DNA of 64,000 nucleotides from Bin87 sp034423115 (GTDB lineage: Bacteria; Chloroflexota; Dehalococcoidia; Lucifugimonadales; UBA3495). The stretch lies in NCBI GenBank assembly GCA_034423115.1, contig DAOUJD010000073.1:1-64000 (forward strand), given 5' to 3'. Under the pieces are notes generated by a model that saw nothing but the letters and a program-made list of their open reading frames with translations, had not been told where the DNA came from and searched no databases. Shown here piece after piece: positions 43,335 to 51,595 of the stretch (position 1 is its first letter; every line of letters starts with the position of its first letter). The translations under genes and the position numbers were made by a program.

Positions 43335-43394
43335 TTATAGGTCGCCGTGACAACGAAGTCGTCGACAGCATTCAACCCGGTCAGGCAGATTCAC
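43335..43394 (-). CDS. possible 19-residue peptide between cbtB and cbtA
   Basis: A GTG codon preceded by AGGAGGAG (6 nt spacing) opens a 19-codon frame ending in TAA at 43335: NLPDRVECCRRLRCHGDL after the initiator. It contains a Cys-Cys pair, another Cys and a His, suggestive of metal binding. It lies between a hairpin after cbtB and the start of cbtA, so it might be a regulatory leader. The near-perfect ribosome binding site is the main support; chance is possible. Confidence 0.3.
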   Translation of the reverse strand: MNLPDRVECCRRLRCHGDL

Positions 43395-43481
43395 AGCGCA
43401 CTCCTCCTGATGCTCCAGTGAGCACCCGCGCGGCGAAATCGCCGGGTCTGGTCCGACGCCGGTCGGACTCAGAAAATGAAG

Positions 43482-43505
43482 CCCGGCGTACGGTGACGCC
43501 GGGCC
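43482..43505 (-). terminator. hairpin after cbtB
   Basis: GCCCGGCGT (43482-43490) pairs with ACGCCGGGC (43497-43505); on the minus strand TTCATTTTC follows. It lies 10 nt after the cbtB stop and may partly terminate or stabilise the cbtB transcript before cbtA. Confidence 0.6.
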
Positions 43506-43515
43506 GAAACAAAGC

Positions 43516-43716
43516 CTAGTGGCACATGAACGCGACGTGGCGCGCGTGGTGGAAAAATTCGTGGACGGTGCCCAGGATTCCAGGGGCGCCAATAGAAGCG
43601 GCGTGCACTCCTGCATCAACGTATCCGACCATGTACAGGCCGATGGCGCCGAGGACCAGCCACGGAGCCCATGCAGCGGTATCGGTGGCGGACAGGAAGC
43701 GGTTGATCATGCCCAT
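43516..43716 (-). CDS. cbtB: CbtB family cobalt transporter subunit
   Basis: A 66-residue protein with one membrane helix (about 17-36) and a histidine-rich C-terminus (HEFFHHARHVAFMCH), the hallmark of CbtB. The histidine tail should bind cobalt. Its partner cbtA follows after 215 nt. Confidence 0.88.
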   Translation of the reverse strand: MGMINRFLSATDTAAWAPWLVLGAIGLYMVGYVDAGVHAASIGAPGILGTVHEFFHHARHVAFMCH

Positions 43717-43830
43717 GTTTTCACTCCTCTAGTCGGGATGAACGGTTTCAGTCTCATTTGTCCGTCATTTTAGTGCCTTGCAGTCCGATACACAATACGG
43801 GCAGTCAGACACTATCGACAGAATCGTTGG

Positions 43831-44241
43831 TCAGCGTTCGACAAATATGAGGTCGTCCTCCTTGCCGACCCAGCGGTCACGGGCTTCCTCAAACGCGCGC
43901 AACTTTTCGGGTTGCAACTCGGTGCGCTTTTCGTCGTCGTCCAAGTACGGATTCGGGAAATAGCACCGCACCAGGGTGTCCTCCCAGTTGCGCGAGAACC
44001 GAACGTAATAGGATTTCATATCGCCGTGGCTGGTGGCCTCGACAAACTGTATCCCATCGATCTGTTCCAACTGGAGGTGGAAGTGCCAATTGTCGGCCTC
44101 GATAGTTGCCCACCCGTTATGCACCTCAGGTTCCCTGATGCCGTGGGCATGGTTCTCGCTAACCACGGAACCGCCACCGACCACCCACATCATGTTGGGG
44201 TCGCTGGTCAGTTCCTTGAGCAGATCCAGAGTGTTTTCCAT
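43831..44241 (-). CDS. small protein downstream of cobN, possibly ChuX/HutX-like
   Basis: A 136-residue protein with no signal peptide. The core NWHFHLQLEQIDGIQFVEATS, followed by KSYYVRFSRNWEDTLVRCYF, resembles the split-barrel heme-utilisation fold seen in ChuX/HutX proteins. This is a weak resemblance and a tetrapyrrole-related role is only suggested by location. The start at 44241 is supported by GGAGGG 8 nt upstream; the upstream frame overlaps cobN. Confidence 0.6.
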   Translation of the reverse strand: MENTLDLLKELTSDPNMMWVVGGGSVVSENHAHGIREPEVHNGWATIEADNWHFHLQLEQIDGIQFVEATSHGDMKSYYVRFSRNWEDTLVRCYFPNPYLDDDEKRTELQPEKLRAFEEARDRWVGKEDDLIFVER

Positions 44242-44257
44242 CACATCACCCTCCTGC

Positions 44258-47200
44258 TTATGTTCCATAGGCGGGGTTTCGCATCGAGCCGGCCTCTTGA
44301 CGGGCCTCGATGTCGGTTTCGAGATCCAAATACATTTGCCGAAGTTGTTCCAGCATTTCCGGCGGCGGATTCTCCCACAAACCGCGCTGCACGGCCTCCA
44401 AAAGTCGCTCAACGATGCCGCGCAACGCCCACGGATTGCTCTGCCGGAAGAACTGCTGCATCTCCGGGTTGAGAACGTACTCCTCGGTAACGTCCTCGTA
44501 CATCCAGTCCTCGATGACCTGCGCGGTGGCATCGTAGCCAAACATGTAGTCGACGGTGGCTGCCAACTCGAACGCGCCCTTGTAGCCGTGGCGCTGCATC
44601 GACTGCATCCATTTGGGGTTGACGACGCGGCTGCGGAACACGCGGCGCGCTTCGTCCTGCAGATCCCGGACACGGGCGCGGGTTGGGTCGCTGCTATCGC
44701 CGAAGAACTGGCGAGGATTACGTCCGGTGAGCGAACGCACGGTGGCGATCATGCCGCCGTGATACTGCATGTAGTCGTCGCTGTCGAACACGTCGTGCTC
44801 GCGGTTGTCCTGGTTCTTGGCGGCGATGACGATCTGGCCGAACCGGGTGCGGAACTCGTTGCGGGCCGTCACGCCAAAATCCTGGCGGGAGTAAGCGTAG
44901 CCGCCCCACGCGGTGTAAACCTCCGCCAGGTCGTGGACCGATTCCCAATTCCGTTCATCAAGGACGCCCAGAATGCCGGCGCCGTAGGAACCGGGTTTGC
45001 TGCCGAAGATTCGGAACAGGGCCGGATTGCCGGCGCTTTCGGTGGCTTCGTCAGAGGGGGCGGCGGCTCGCTGCTCAGTGTCCTCGCGAACGTGCTTCAC
45101 GACGAAGTTGCTCTCGGGAGACTCGTCCTGCGCCGCGGCCAACGCCACGGCCTGATCGATCAGATATATGAGGTTGGGGAACGCGTCTCGGAAGAACCCG
45201 CTGATGCGAACAGTGACGTCGATGCGGGGACGTCCGAGTTCCTCGATGGGTATTATATCGAGGCCACTCACTCGCCGGCTTTCGGCCTGCCAGACCGGTT
45301 TGACGCCGAGCAGGTAGAGGATCTGCGCGATGTCATCGCCGTGGGTCCGCATGGCTGATGTTCCCCACACGACAACGCCAACCATCTCGGGATAGTCGCC
45401 CTCTTCGTCGAGGTATTTTTGCAGCAGCGCGTCGCCCAACGCCTTGCCCACGTCCCACGCGGTAGGCGACGGCAGCGCACGAGGATCCACCGAGTAGAAA
45501 TTCCGGCCAGTGGGCAGCACGTTGACCATGCCCCGGGTGGGAGCGCCGGACGGACCGGGGGGCACGAATCGCCCCTCGAGTCCCCGCAAAAGGTTATCGA
45601 TTTCGTCGGTAGTGCGGAGCAGCGACGGATAGATGTGCTGACCGACGTAGGACAGCACGCTCTCGGTGCGGGCGTCGGATTTGCCCAAGATGTCGGCGAC
45701 CACGCCGGGTATGAGGTGCGCAGCGAAGTCATCGTCGCACAGCCCTTGGTAAGCCCGGCGGCAAAGACCCTCCAGGGACTCGATGACGTCGCCGGCGTTC
45801 CGCACCGGGACATCGCTGTCAGCGCGGGCCAGGACGGCGGGTGTGTTGCCGTTGACCGCCGCGGCGGGGTTTTCCAGCAACACGTAGTAGTCGTATCCCA
45901 ACGCCTCGGCCAAGGAGCGCCGGAGACTGGGCACGGCGCCGTTGTCGAGCCGCGTCAACGCGCACAGGAGACCGACCATTTGCTCCGACGTGGGCGGCTC
46001 GCCCAGGGTGTGCAGTCCGTCCTTGATCTGCGCGTCCTTGATTTCGCAGAGGTAGCCGTCGATCTCCAGCATGAATTCGCCGAAATCGTCGGGCTGCTCG
46101 TCCACGCCGAGGTCGCGGTGCAATTCTGCCAACTGCACCATCTCCCAGATCTGCGCTTCCAATGTCGGGAGTTTGCCCGGATCCAGAGTCTGGCACTGGT
46201 AGTGCTCGTCCATCAACTGCTCCAGCTTGGCTATGTCGCCGTAGGAGTCAGCGGTGGTCATGGGCGGGATCAGATGGTCGATGATGGTGGCGTGGGTGCG
46301 GCGCTTGGCTTGGGTGCCTTCGCCGGGATTGTTGACGATGAACGGGTAGAACAGGGGGACGTCGTCGAGGGCGACTTCGGGGTAGCAGGCGGCGGAGAGG
46401 CCAACGCCCTTGCCGGGGAGCCATTCCAACGTGCCGTGCTTGCCGATGTGGATCATGGCGTCGGCCCCGAACACGTCCCGAATCCACCGGTAGTAAGCGA
46501 TGTAGTGGTGGGTGGGCGTCAGGTCCGGGTTGTGGTACACCGAGATCGGGTTCTCACCGAAACCTCGCGGCGGCTGCAAACCGACGAACACGTTGCCCAT
46601 GGGGACGCCTGCGATCGCCAGTTGGTCGCCCGTGCGATACACGTAGCCGGGAGGATCGCCCCAGGCATCCAAAAGTTCGTCGCGTACGGATTCGGGGAAG
46701 CCGGCGAACCACCGGACGTACTGTCGCCTTTCGACGTGTCCAGCGGCTAACCGCAATTGCTCCTCAGTCAGCGTGTCGGTGTCGTTGCTGCATCGCTCGA
46801 TAATGCGCTGAACCAGCTCGTCGCCGTCGGCGGGGATGTCCTCAACGCGGTATCCCGCCGATTTGAGGGCGTGAAGCAGGTTGATGGCGGACGCGGGAGT
46901 GTCCAATCCGACGGCGTTGCCGATGCGCGCGTCCTTGGTCGGGTAATTGCTCAGGATGATAGCGATGCGCTTGTCTGCGTTGGCTTTGCGACGCAGCGCG
47001 GCGTGGCGGGCGGCCAACCGGGCCAGGTAGTCCATGCGGTCGGGTTGGGCTACGTACTCCTGCATCCGACCGGCGGACAGACCGTTGGCAGACGCGGCGG
47101 CCTCTTCCTTGAATGACACTGGGACCGTGATGATGCGCCCGTCGAATTCCGGGAACGCGACGTTCATGGCGGTGTCGATGGGGCCGAGACCCAGGGAGCT

Positions 47201-48154
47201 TTCCTCCCACTCCGAGCGGCTGCCGGTGCTCACGATGCCCTGGATGATTGGCACGTCCAACTGATCCAGCAGTTCCTGGGACCAGCCGGTGGCCACGGTC
47301 GCTCCGGTGCCACCCTGCTGGTGGTCCAGGTCGCTCATGGCCAGGCCCATGGTGTTGACGATGCAGTCTACGCGCGGCAAACCCTCAGCATCGACCATGT
47401 AGTCGGTAAGGGTGTGCCCGCTCTCGCTGTCCTCTTCTTCCGGCTGGTGTTTCAGACTGTAAGAAAAGACCGGCAGAACGTTAACATCCCGGGATTCAAG
47501 GGACCGGATGAGATCGTCCATGAAGCCAAGGTTGCCACTCATCCAGTGGGCGCGGTAAAACAGGACGCCCACCGATGGTTTCCCTTCGACAAACCGCGCC
47601 GATGTGAAATCGGCCAGGCTCGTGCCCTCGGCCACTTCCGGATGGTAAACACCCCGCCACGGCATGGGAGCGGGGGCTTCGTGGCCGTAGTCGGTGCCAA
47701 GGTAGGTGTCGGCGAGGAACAGGAAGAGGTTGCGGAAATTGAGGACGCCGCCGCGCATGAGGTAGGAGAAAACGGTTTCGACCTCGGCGACCGGCGCGGT
47801 GCAGGCGGTTACCAGATCCTCGTCCCATTCCTGGTGGCCGGGACACGCGATCAGAGGGATGCCATTGGCGCGGCAGATTTCCACCAACGGCTCGAATACC
47901 TCGCCCAGCGCGCGCCGACCACCCAGCAGACGGAGCACGACCGCTGAGGAACCGCCTACCGCCTGCAACAGTTCTTCGCGGGCAGAGGCTGCGGACTCGC
48001 CCTCACCCTCCAGCGATACCGGATTGCAGGCGTACACGCGGACGCCGTCGCCCCACGGCATTTCGAACAGCGCCCGTTCGGCCGTCAATATGTCCGTATC
48101 CGCGGTGGTAACCAGGACGATGGTGGTGGTGGCGGTTGGCGTTTGCGTCGTCAT
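44258..48154 (-). CDS. cobN: cobaltochelatase large subunit CobN
   Basis: A very large (1298-residue) CobN/magnesium chelatase H family protein, the substrate-binding subunit that inserts cobalt into the corrin ring. It has CobN segments such as GTYLGTDYGHEAP-like residues near 160-175, NPDLTPTHHYIAYYRWI and IHIGKHGTLEWLPGKGVGLS near residues 540-585, and ARVRDLQDEARRVFRSRVVNPKWM near the C-terminus. Start 48154 is one nt after the cbiE stop codon, indicating coupled translation. The ATPase partner is the fused ChlI/ChlD protein encoded downstream. Confidence 0.95.
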   Translation of the reverse strand: MTTQTPTATTTIVLVTTADTDILTAERALFEMPWGDGVRVYACNPVSLEGEGESAASAREELLQAVGGSSAVVLRLLGGRRALGEVFEPLVEICRANGIPLIACPGHQEWDEDLVTACTAPVAEVETVFSYLMRGGVLNFRNLFLFLADTYLGTDYGHEAPAPMPWRGVYHPEVAEGTSLADFTSARFVEGKPSVGVLFYRAHWMSGNLGFMDDLIRSLESRDVNVLPVFSYSLKHQPEEEDSESGHTLTDYMVDAEGLPRVDCIVNTMGLAMSDLDHQQGGTGATVATGWSQELLDQLDVPIIQGIVSTGSRSEWEESSLGLGPIDTAMNVAFPEFDGRIITVPVSFKEEAAASANGLSAGRMQEYVAQPDRMDYLARLAARHAALRRKANADKRIAIILSNYPTKDARIGNAVGLDTPASAINLLHALKSAGYRVEDIPADGDELVQRIIERCSNDTDTLTEEQLRLAAGHVERRQYVRWFAGFPESVRDELLDAWGDPPGYVYRTGDQLAIAGVPMGNVFVGLQPPRGFGENPISVYHNPDLTPTHHYIAYYRWIRDVFGADAMIHIGKHGTLEWLPGKGVGLSAACYPEVALDDVPLFYPFIVNNPGEGTQAKRRTHATIIDHLIPPMTTADSYGDIAKLEQLMDEHYQCQTLDPGKLPTLEAQIWEMVQLAELHRDLGVDEQPDDFGEFMLEIDGYLCEIKDAQIKDGLHTLGEPPTSEQMVGLLCALTRLDNGAVPSLRRSLAEALGYDYYVLLENPAAAVNGNTPAVLARADSDVPVRNAGDVIESLEGLCRRAYQGLCDDDFAAHLIPGVVADILGKSDARTESVLSYVGQHIYPSLLRTTDEIDNLLRGLEGRFVPPGPSGAPTRGMVNVLPTGRNFYSVDPRALPSPTAWDVGKALGDALLQKYLDEEGDYPEMVGVVVWGTSAMRTHGDDIAQILYLLGVKPVWQAESRRVSGLDIIPIEELGRPRIDVTVRISGFFRDAFPNLIYLIDQAVALAAAQDESPESNFVVKHVREDTEQRAAAPSDEATESAGNPALFRIFGSKPGSYGAGILGVLDERNWESVHDLAEVYTAWGGYAYSRQDFGVTARNEFRTRFGQIVIAAKNQDNREHDVFDSDDYMQYHGGMIATVRSLTGRNPRQFFGDSSDPTRARVRDLQDEARRVFRSRVVNPKWMQSMQRHGYKGAFELAATVDYMFGYDATAQVIEDWMYEDVTEEYVLNPEMQQFFRQSNPWALRGIVERLLEAVQRGLWENPPPEMLEQLRQMYLDLETDIEARQEAGSMRNPAYGT

Positions 48155-48155
48155 G

Positions 48156-48854
48156 TCAGTCGTGGTCGCTTTCAGTGCGTGGGAACACCATGATGGAAAG
48201 GTCACTGAACTCGTCGGGCAATTCGGCGCACTGAGCCAGCGTGCCGTCCCAGCGTTGTTCGTCCGGCAGCGTGAGTCGCTGGAACACAGTTACCTGTTGT
48301 CCGGGGTCTGCGCCGTCCGTAATGGCGTTGGCCGCGATGGCCGGGGGCATGAAATCGAACGGACGCGGCAACAGGATCACATTGCGTCGCCCCTGTCGTA
48401 GGGTTTCCACAAGTTCGCCCAACTCCGACCCGCGATCCCATCTCTGGTGCAGCGTGATGAACAGGGATTCCTCCAGCGAAATGCCGGCGCGGGCGCAAGC
48501 GATCTGCACGCTGCTCACGCCGGGCACCAGCTTTACGGTGTCGGCGCGACGGCGGACGCGATTGAGCAATTCCTTGGCGGAAACGTTCAGGTCGCCCCAG
48601 ACGCAGACCACGCAGGATTTGCCCTGTTGCGCCTGTTCCTGTGCGTAATCCAGTACCGCCTCCTGGTCCCGGTAGGCCATTGGACGCAGTTCGGCATCGC
48701 CGGTGTGTCCTTCGACCACGTCCAGCACCGTCTTGAAACCGACCACCAAGTCGGCTTGGGCCAGCGCTTGCCGGCCCTTTACGGTAAGGAATTCGGGGTC
48801 GCCGGGCCCTACGGCCACGACGGTCATGGTGACGGCTATTTCGGCGGTGGTCAT
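48156..48854 (-). CDS. cbiE: cobalt-precorrin/precorrin C5-methyltransferase (CbiE-like)
   Basis: A 232-residue tetrapyrrole methylase-fold enzyme. It has VVAVGPGDPEFLTVKGRQAL at the N-terminus, VCVWGDLNVSAKEL near residues 82-95, and VPGVSSVQIACARAGISLEE near 111-130. This matches the CbiE module of the C5/C15 methyltransferase (CbiT is absent). It is the first gene after the cobalamin riboswitch. It ends one nt before cobN. Confidence 0.85.
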   Translation of the reverse strand: MTTAEIAVTMTVVAVGPGDPEFLTVKGRQALAQADLVVGFKTVLDVVEGHTGDAELRPMAYRDQEAVLDYAQEQAQQGKSCVVCVWGDLNVSAKELLNRVRRRADTVKLVPGVSSVQIACARAGISLEESLFITLHQRWDRGSELGELVETLRQGRRNVILLPRPFDFMPPAIAANAITDGADPGQQVTVFQRLTLPDEQRWDGTLAQCAELPDEFSDLSIMVFPRTESDHD

Positions 48855-48879
48855 CGGTATGTCAGGTCAACGTAGTAAA

Positions 48880-48911
48880 CAAAAACCCTGGTCGCTCTAC
48901 TGTGCCAGGGT
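48880..48911 (-). terminator. terminator in the cobalamin riboswitch expression platform
   Basis: On the minus strand ACCCTGG pairs with CCAGGGT and is followed by TTTTTG. It lies between the riboswitch aptamer and cbiE, so ligand-dependent termination is the likely control mode. Confidence 0.8.
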
Positions 48912-49009
48912 CGTGAATGCCACGTTTTCGACGGGCAGGCATCGAACGCTGGAAGGGCGCGGTGATGCCATTGGGAACGACCCTGTTGGGCGCAGAGCGG
49001 GTTTCCAAG

Positions 49010-49192
49010 GTGTCACCGGGCAGGTCTCCTGGCTTACGGCTCCAAGCCCTGCCGACTCCTTCCCACCTCCAAGTTTTCCGAGAGGTAGTGGCTATTGTCG
49101 GCCGGCTCCCCGTTTACAGTGGCGCAACCGCGACGGAATCTCACCGCCTTCCCAATTAAGCCGAACTGGGTATTGGCGCCCGGTGCAGAACT
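49010..49192 (-). promoter_or_regulatory. cobalamin riboswitch
   Basis: Read on the minus strand, the element has GGTTCTGCACC-like closing sequence (49182-49191), AATTGGGAAGGCGGTGAGA and GCGCCACTGTAA. It ends with the B12 box AGCCAGGAGACCTGCC (49019-49034). Order and spacing fit the cobalamin class aptamer. A terminator hairpin lies about 100 nt downstream and cbiE-cobN follow. Binding of adenosylcobalamin should shut off the operon. Aptamer ends are approximate. Confidence 0.93.
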
Positions 49193-49224
49193 TCAAGATT
49201 TAAGCGGCGCTAAGCACCAGCCAC

Positions 49225-49253
49225 AATGTATCTGCGGGCGGCACGGTTGTCAA
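49225..49253 (-). promoter_or_regulatory. promoter of the cobalamin operon
   Basis: A perfect TTGACA (49248-49253) and TACATT (49225-49230) are 17 nt apart on the minus strand, placing the transcript start about 25 nt before the riboswitch. Confidence 0.75.
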
Positions 49254-49391
49254 CGGGACATTGGCGGGCCAATCGGAAAAGGGAGCGATTTCGTACCAAA
49301 TGGTGACACAACGGTCGCGGGTTCCGGTGAACATCCGGAAGTCGGTTGTTAGACTGCCTTCTCATTTACGTTGACACGAAGAGGTGTTGCG

Positions 49392-51200
49392 ATGTCGGGA
49401 TGGAAGATTCTGGGCGCAGTAGTGGCGTTGGTTGTCGTAGCCGTGATAGCGGTGGGGTTGTTGATGTACTTCCGGCTGGTACCGATCCCCGGGCCGATCC
49501 TTGCGCTGTTGGTGGGCGCGAAGGAACCGGAGTACTCGGCTCGCTTTTATCCTCCCGACACCATAGCCTACGGGTGGATTACCCTATTGCCTAGTGAGGG
49601 GCAGGTTGAAGATATGCAGGATATCTGGGATCGCTTGAACGAATACCCTGGTTTCACGGATTTCCTTGAGGAAACGAAGGTTGATTTCCGAACCGAAACC
49701 GGAATTGATTTCGACGAGGAAGTGCTGTCGTGGGTTGGCCCGGAGATTTCCGGCGGCGTTATCGATTTTGATTTCGACTCGGAGCGAATAACCGCTGCTG
49801 TCACGGTTGGCGTTCGCGACGAAGGCGCCGCCGAGGTTTTCCTGGACAAATGGTTGGATTACATGGAGGATGAATCCGGCGCTGATTTTGCCAGAAATTC
49901 CCACGAAGGTGTTGCCACCAGGGTGGATGAGTCGGCTTACCAGGCGTACGCACTCACCGGAGACTGGTTGGTGTACGCCACCGACGGGGCGACCCTCACT
50001 GCCATGCTGGATCGCATCGGCGGGGACGACGATGACTCTCTGGCGAACACCGCGAAATTCGCAGAGGCGCGCGCAGCGTTGCCTGAGCGCCGTTTCCACT
50101 CAGGTTACGTTGACTCGGAGGAAGTCCTAGAGCGATTGGACGAGCCCGCGGAAGCGTTTGGTCAAATGATTCCGGGCGTCATCGGGCCGGCGACTTTCGC
50201 TCAAGAAGCGCCTGCTTGGGTAGCGTTGTCGGGAAGCTGGGTGGAGCGAGGCGTCGTTGTCGAAATGTTGTCGCCGACGGTGAGTGACCTCGGCTTCCAG
50301 GTGTCGAACTTGGGAGATCCGGAAGCGATCTTGCCCGACGACACTTTTGGCTTCATGGCGGCAAGGTTTGATCCCAACGTGGACAACTGGCGCAGGGCGT
50401 TGAGTGAATACCACCTTCGCGACGTGTTGCCCGGCCCAGATTGGATCGACGATATCAATTCCAGCCTGGAAGGAATGACCCCCGGCGGCGGACCAGCGCT
50501 GTCGCACGATGCTACGGCGGCCGACGGTCTCGACCTAGGCTTTAGTCTCGCCAAGCAATTCACCGGCATAGACCTGGAACGGGATTTCTTCGCGCACCTA
50601 GCGGGAGCGATGATCGTCGCCGTTCGTGAGTTTGATTTCAAGGATGTATCCGGCGATCCGACGTTCAATGCTGTCGATGCCACGGTGATGCTGTCTTACA
50701 ACGAAGACGGAGGACCCGCACTCGCGGACACGATGGAGGATGTCGGAGGCTTGTTGACGAACTTCGCCGGGTTGGTTCCGGAGCGGGTTGACGTGGGTGG
50801 CGAGACCGATGCGGCGGTTTTCGACCTCAGCCAGTTCACCGAATTGGTAGGAGGCGAAATCGGGTACCGACCAGGATGGGTACTGCACGACGGTTACCTG
50901 ACCATTGGCAGCACCGAAGACACCCTATCGTCCACCGTGGAATTGCAAAACGGCGGCGGAAACAGCCTGGCCGCGGATTCCGAATTTCAGCGCGCGGTCA
51001 CGCACCTGCCAACTGATCGGCAGTTCCTGGGGTACGTAGCCGTCGACCGCATCGTTGATCAGATCGACGCCGACGACGTGGATCTTGAGGCCGACAGGTT
51101 CCGGGTGATCGAAGAGGCGTTGGGAGTGGTGGCATTCGGCTCCGATATCGGCACGGAGTACAGTAGCACGGTGACGGTCCTGACCCTGTTTCCGGAGTAA
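49392..51200 (+). CDS. membrane-anchored DUF3352-like protein
   Basis: A 602-residue protein with one N-terminal membrane helix (about residues 5-30). The large acidic extracytoplasmic region that follows contains repeated beta-rich units resembling DUF3352 proteins. It has several YPxDTIAYGWI, DWLVYATDG and HDGYLTIGSTEDTL-type strands. No enzymatic motif is visible; a surface or cell-envelope role is inferred. The start at 49392 has GAGGTG 7 nt upstream. It is transcribed divergently from the cobalamin operon. Confidence 0.8.
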   Translation: MSGWKILGAVVALVVVAVIAVGLLMYFRLVPIPGPILALLVGAKEPEYSARFYPPDTIAYGWITLLPSEGQVEDMQDIWDRLNEYPGFTDFLEETKVDFRTETGIDFDEEVLSWVGPEISGGVIDFDFDSERITAAVTVGVRDEGAAEVFLDKWLDYMEDESGADFARNSHEGVATRVDESAYQAYALTGDWLVYATDGATLTAMLDRIGGDDDDSLANTAKFAEARAALPERRFHSGYVDSEEVLERLDEPAEAFGQMIPGVIGPATFAQEAPAWVALSGSWVERGVVVEMLSPTVSDLGFQVSNLGDPEAILPDDTFGFMAARFDPNVDNWRRALSEYHLRDVLPGPDWIDDINSSLEGMTPGGGPALSHDATAADGLDLGFSLAKQFTGIDLERDFFAHLAGAMIVAVREFDFKDVSGDPTFNAVDATVMLSYNEDGGPALADTMEDVGGLLTNFAGLVPERVDVGGETDAAVFDLSQFTELVGGEIGYRPGWVLHDGYLTIGSTEDTLSSTVELQNGGGNSLAADSEFQRAVTHLPTDRQFLGYVAVDRIVDQIDADDVDLEADRFRVIEEALGVVAFGSDIGTEYSSTVTVLTLFPE

Positions 51201-51212
51201 CCGGGCACGAAG

Positions 51213-51236
51213 AAGGGCGGCCCGAGAGTCGCCCTT
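51213..51236. terminator. terminator between convergent DUF3352-like and MoaD-like genes
   Basis: AAGGGCG (51213-51219) pairs with CGCCCTT (51230-51236), followed by GGGGTTTT on the plus strand. It lies 12 nt after the DUF3352-like stop. Confidence 0.65.
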
Positions 51237-51260
51237 GGGGTTTTGCATGGTTTTCGAGAG

Positions 51261-51530
51261 TCATCCGCCGCCGATGGCGGGGAGGAAGTGCATCTCCGTA
51301 TCGTCGCTGACGCGCTCCATCAGGCCCAGTTGGCTGACGTCGCCGTCGACAATAACGGCCAGACCCGGCGTTATGTCGTCAAGTTCCTCGTCGTAGAGGA
51401 GTTCCTTGATGCCCGGGTGCATCCGCTCCAGGTTGTTGATCACCTGGCGTACTGTCGCGCCTTCTACCTGCACACGGTCCGGCGCGCCGGTGATTCGTTG
51501 CATCTGTGGGGGTATCCAAACGTCTGGCAT
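51261..51530 (-). CDS. MoaD/ThiS-like sulfur carrier protein
   Basis: An 89-residue ubiquitin-fold protein ending LPAIGGG, the C-terminal diglycine typical of MoaD/ThiS sulfur carriers. A central VEGATVRQVINNLERMHPG segment also fits. It would carry sulfur as a thiocarboxylate for molybdopterin or another sulfur-transfer reaction. It lies 65 nt after the molybdenum hydroxylase gene on the same strand, supporting a cofactor link. The start at 51530 has GGGGG upstream. A dedicated role for this enzyme is not proven. Confidence 0.83.
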   Translation of the reverse strand: MPDVWIPPQMQRITGAPDRVQVEGATVRQVINNLERMHPGIKELLYDEELDDITPGLAVIVDGDVSQLGLMERVSDDTEMHFLPAIGGG

Positions 51531-51595
51531 TGTTGTCCCCCTTTGTGGTCGTGTCATATCGGGGCGGGCAGCGAACCCGCCCCAAAGATTTTTTG

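Noticed and set aside
43335..43619. 94-residue frame covering the cbtB-cbtA spacer
   Set aside because: It overlaps cbtB in another frame and the hairpin; only its last 19 codons have a ribosome binding site, and these are listed separately with low confidence.
44033..46750. Two long plus-strand frames (441 and 443 residues) opposite cobN
   Set aside because: High-GC shadows of the CobN gene, without motifs.
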